NCBI RefSeq assembly: GCF_000003605.2
Contig: NW_003140835.1
Coordinates: forward strand, 98,645-147,682
Direction: 5' to 3'
Length of the DNA: 49,038 bases
Source of the DNA: Saccoglossus kowalevskii
Lineage: Eukaryota > Hemichordata > Enteropneusta > Harrimaniidae
The notes beneath the pieces were generated by a model. That model was not told the DNA's origin and searched no databases. It saw only the letters and a list, made by a program, of their open reading frames with translations. The translations under genes and the position numbers were made by a program. Below, piece by piece: positions 44,820-49,038 of this stretch (position 1 is its first letter; every line of letters begins with the position of its first letter).

Positions 44820-47800
44820 TTTTATTATTTCTTTTGCGTGTTATTGTGTTTATGATCTTTGTGTGGTAGAAAATATTTTTGCTTAAAAATGTTTGAAAAA
44901 ATGCACTGAAATTTCAGATAGTTATGAATATTTCAAATCGGTTCTCAATCGTTTTCTAAACTTAACATCCCCACCTTCACTTCACTATTTTGGCGATATT
45001 TTACTCCCGATTCTTCTCTAGATCAATCAGTGCTCCATTCGATACGTTGATCACAGTATAAATTAACTTTATTCAATGTGCGCACGACAAGCAAGACGAT
45101 TTTGGCGAATCAATCGTTATCTAGAGGCCTGATTACGAAATGAGGCCGTTTTGTTTCTGTATCTTGTTATAGGTTCGTTTTCAGTAAGTCCGAATGTTTC
45201 TCTGGTTCTGTCTAATTGGTAACTTTCGCTATACGATAGAACTATTAATGATTTTTATGGGACAAAATTGTGCCTGGACTATTTTCGTGAACTCCGCAAA
45301 ACAGTAGTTTTTAGTTGTTACTATTTTATTTATATTAGCACATCATCATAAAAGGCGTTCTATTGTGACTGAGGCCCTCTATAGTTGAAATAAGTTTCTT
45401 TACGAAATCGCTCTGACGTAGAGGACGTTATTACGAAAGTCATGGTTACTTATTAGCTTGTTCGGTATGTATTCATGTTACGTCTATTTGTAGCTGTATG
45501 ATAAATTATGCAGCATAAGTCTTATGGCTTGCTTTTGAAAGCCACTTACACTTTGATATTTTACTGGGCCACTGTGAAAGCACTTGTGGTTTCATTGTTT
45601 CTGGGTTTGAATATACGAATTAATTTCTGATCTCTGTTCACTGATGTATGGTCAAATGGCAAGACGCAAAATACCAATGTCATTAAGAGCTGTCACATAT
45701 GTTACTTTATTGTTAATTTTCTGCGTTATTAAAATTATTTTGGATTTGATTTTAGGCGTTTATTAGATTTTATTCGACTTTTGTACAAAGAGCCACTGTC
45801 ATACTGACCGATGGTTAATTAGAATGACCTGCATTTCAGTCGCAATGGAGAGAGAAATGTTTTTAAATCAGACAGCCCTATGCAAAATACATTGTTGACT
45901 GCATTGGACGTCATTTTTCTTGTCTCCCATAACTGATGTGCTCCCATTAGGGCTGGGATGTTCCTGGTTACGAATAATTGCTGCATTATGGGTGGGTGAG
46001 TAGGTATTATAATACAATTGTCCTTATATATTTTTCATACTACAGGAAAAGAGATTACGTCATAACCAGCCAAAATATGATAGATAATTGAAAATCATTA
46101 AAACATGAACAGTTGGTATATTGAAAACACTCGCATAGCTTAATACAGTCACATTCAGTTTATTCTATTTTATTTTTAGGTTCAACAATACGGTTTTAAG
46201 TCAGAACTAGCTAAAACACATCTAAATCAGTGTTGTACGCGTCATGCTAAAATTTAATACGAGCTGTTTTTACGCAATGAATACATCATTGCGAAAAAAG
46301 CATAATTAATATCTTTTGAAGTATTGAATTCATTGCTTTAATAGAATAGGTCGAGAGGATAATACTTAACTATGCACTACTCATGTGGAACTATCGAACT
46401 TTTAATCCATTATTTTGAATTTGTAAAAATAATACAATTATGACTAACCCCATCGAATACAAACAAGATATATTACGAAATAATGAATGTAACTCAACCT
46501 AATGGATTTACAAAACTCGAGACAAGCATGACAAATATTGACCAAGCCCAGGGAGATTTGTGTATGCGATAATTTTTCGAAATACATAATAGCACAGTTT
46601 GACATTATATCAGCGAACCGATACGCAAGCAAAACTTCAAGTGTACCATTATTTCTGCCTTCTGCCATCTCCCTAAACAATATCCGTCCGCATCTCTTGT
46701 TTTAGTAAATACTTTTTTTTATTTTTAAAAGTTTATTTTGTAATATCTAATGCTTTACCTAGCTATCGTATATCATTGTGTGACTGTGTGGGCATACAGA
46801 ATGCGAAAGTATAGTATTTTAAACCATATTGACTGGTCTTATTCAGGTTATAGCATATGTTTTTTTTGTCCTCAAGATAGTTTGAGTCATCCATAAAACG
46901 CAAATTTTAATTAAGTAAAAATCTATTCATTAATGAAAAAACAAATTGTACTCCTAGTCATTTTGAGGATAATGACAAACACATTTTTGATCACTGGCTC
47001 TAAGTTTTCGAAGAAATTGTGATTATATATTAGTATTATACAATCACTTTTACACTGTTATGAAAATCTTGACAAATTGCTTCCACATTGTGTTCTATGG
47101 AATTATGGAATTGTTCTAAAGAATATATTTTTTTTAAATGATTAGAACATTACGATACTGTAATAAACTCACAAATGAAGTGTCATGTTACCATGGAGCT
47201 ATAGCTGTATGTTTGTGTATAATAATTGAATACCATGTGATTGATACCTGTTTGTTTCAACAATTATTGTTAGGCTTTTTAGTGCACATTCAGGCGCAGC
47301 GCGTGATTCATAAATGACCGTGTGTTTTCATCTGAAATTAATCTGTGTCCTATGAATACTCTACAATATAACACTGTTATCAGCGCAGAGAAACTTGATA
47401 CAATACAGGATATATCACTGAAAATATATATGCAAGAAGAGAAGTCAATCTTTATATTTATCATGGAAATACTACCAATAAAAACTTAAACTCAAAATAT
47501 TATCTTGTATCTAATTATTCTTTAACTAATTCCCAAATAGTTATGTCCTGTAATATCTTTACATTATGCATTACATTGCTTATTATTATGCACTTTTAAT
47601 ACATGGTCATTGCATTTTATAAAACCATGTACTTTCCGTGTAAAATTGAAAGACACTGACAAATTCAGAGTATTAATGAGCACCAAATGTTTATGAATTT
47701 CAGTCACTGAATTTTAATAAAACATACTGCCCGTTCTCGTTAAAGATAAATTAAATATGGAAGGCGAACTTAGCTGTGCAGATTGCTACCATGCTCATTG

Positions 47801-48380
47801 GCTTACTTACTTACTCTCGCCACATTGGCATTAAAACTGAGAAACCTGTTCCTATTGCATTCAATCAACGAACACAATTTCTAAAGTACCCCTTATTTAT
47901 CTAAATATTTTTTTGTAGATTTGGGAGTTTAAGTAAATCCCTAGTTACGCCAGTCATTCATGAATGTTTCAAAAATTGTCATGTTCATTAGCAAATACAT
48001 GCCATGTTGTAATAGCCAGTTGGTAATTGACACGTTCGGAAATTAGTTTGCGGTTTAGGTGTTTAGCTCCGTTTTTCAACTTAATAAATACATTTACAGA
48101 TGTAATGAAGTGCTGTTCGAAAATACTCGCAATAATGTATTGTATCTGCATCATTTATTCTATGTTTTTGTCATATTACCCCAAACCCAGCAAATAGAAG
48201 TGTGCATAGAAACATAGGAAGAAACGGAGTGCATTGCCATGAGATAACTGTCATGAAGGTGATTAACAGGTCATACTTGTTTACAACTCTGGAAGGACAA
48301 TTAGAATATACCAGGTGTGCTGTTATTTGAATAACACGAGATTGTCATGATCTACTGAGTTGCCTAGGTGACACAGCTGC
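44820..48380. other. Intergenic or intronic, no supported gene
   Basis: Strongly AT-rich with no conserved domain or repeat end found. Acceptor-like sites near 46043 and 46180 are not followed by convincing coding sequence. Confidence 0.3.
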
Positions 48381-48390
48381 TAGCAAAATT

Positions 48391-48700
48391 ACATTCTGAT
48401 TGGTTCATGTGGGAACCCAGGTGATGTTCCCGAATCTGGGCCATTTATTCCTATAAATTGGACAGACTGGGGACAGTGGGGGTCTATCATTTCTCCCGTT
48501 GTGAGACAAGTGATACAGGCTTCAATCATCATTCTGTGAAACTTGTATGAACTGCTCTGCAATCTCCTGCTTTCAGCGGTGCTCTCCAGAATAATATAGA
48601 TCCTCTGCAAGCAAGACTACTGTATTTCTACGTTGTTGGATTGCAGAAGCCATTGACTGTCATCCAATTATACATCCTTGAACTGTGAGTTATCACCAAT
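48391..48700 (+). promoter_or_regulatory. CCAAT/TATA promoter-like stretch with a donor downstream
   Basis: An inverted CCAAT box (GATTGGTT near 48399) and CCTATAAATT (near 48450) lie about 50 bases apart, the usual order and spacing. A donor-like TGTGAGTTA follows near 48684, so a first exon of roughly 200 bases is possible. The coding part would lie beyond the window; a retroelement promoter is an alternative. Confidence 0.35.
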
Positions 48701-49038
48701 GCACACCTCCCTGGGCAATCCTTTATTTTAGTGACTTTATTCATTGTATTTTGCTGTGCTTTATTTCTTAATTATTTTGAGAGGTATTGAAACCAGGAGC
48801 TTTAACTTTATATTTGGGTGTATGTGTATTGCATTTCAAGTACTATTGTATGGTCTACCCCTATCTAACAGTGAAAGAACCCCATGTTCAGTGTGTGTTC
48901 TGTGGGTGCCCCTCTCGATAACAATAAGCAGGCCTTACACTTAAACTGCGTGAATATTATAACTGGTTGCCGCCCTCGTTGACTCAGACGCTCGTGGGAA
49001 TAATTGCTTTGAGGTAAAGTATTAAACAAGATGTTATC

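Noticed and set aside
1-49038. CRISPR arrays, bacterial operons or prophage
   Set aside because: The sequence is clearly animal nuclear DNA with introns; the spaced repeats lack the uniform repeat-spacer structure of CRISPR.

Overview
This is AT-rich animal nuclear DNA: genes split by introns with GT-AG borders, a death-effector domain (DED, known essentially from animals and some of their viruses), a NACHT NTPase, THAP and LINE remnants, MITE-like elements, satellite-like repeats and two assembly gaps (25584-25633 and 38883-39005). The combination of DED and NACHT with many dispersed non-coding repeats suggests a marine invertebrate (hemichordate, cephalochordate, cnidarian or similar), but nothing here fixes the phylum. 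Coding density is low, and most open frames look like chance.

Two immune-type loci are well supported. On the plus strand, 4702-11781 holds exons of a DED-NACHT (NLR-like) gene: a TATA box, a 13-residue first exon with an N-myristoylation-type start (MGNTIS), two helical exons, a DED exon (6635-6898), a pre-NACHT exon (10571-10712) and a large terminal NACHT exon (10800-11781) that stops without leucine-rich repeats. One link, from the third exon to the DED exon, does not match in phase, so an exon is missing or two genes are present. On the minus strand, 18178-17434 is a three-exon gene for a small protein with one DED and a short helical tail but no NACHT. The two DEDs look paralogous and both have proline where the usual RxDLL motif has aspartate. 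The genes converge about 5.6 kb apart. A natural reading is a sensor/ATPase plus a small DED adaptor or decoy; this pairing is inference.

The rest is mostly repeats. At 0.5-2.5 kb there are short degenerate tandem repeats and a 69-bp direct duplication. At 12689-12855 lies a neat TTAA-flanked MITE. From 23.9 to 30.2 kb there is a large array of diverged non-coding units of about 1.4-1.55 kb, bracketed by matching 110-bp sequences, with a related copy at 16.1-16.8 kb. The 31.5-33.0 kb stretch holds decayed SAP-like, THAP and LINE-endonuclease fragments. The 33.6-36.0 kb stretch is an array of elements with inverted ends and a fresh 434-bp tandem duplication. The 38.4-40.7 kb stretch contains a 390-bp tandem unit with codon-multiple spacing and an assembly gap inside it.

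Four further minus-strand candidate exons (22886-22973, 37030-37181, 38144-38280, 43265-43405) have good splice sites and protein-like translations but no family I recognise. The right end (44.8-49 kb) has two promoter-like stretches and otherwise no recognisable gene.
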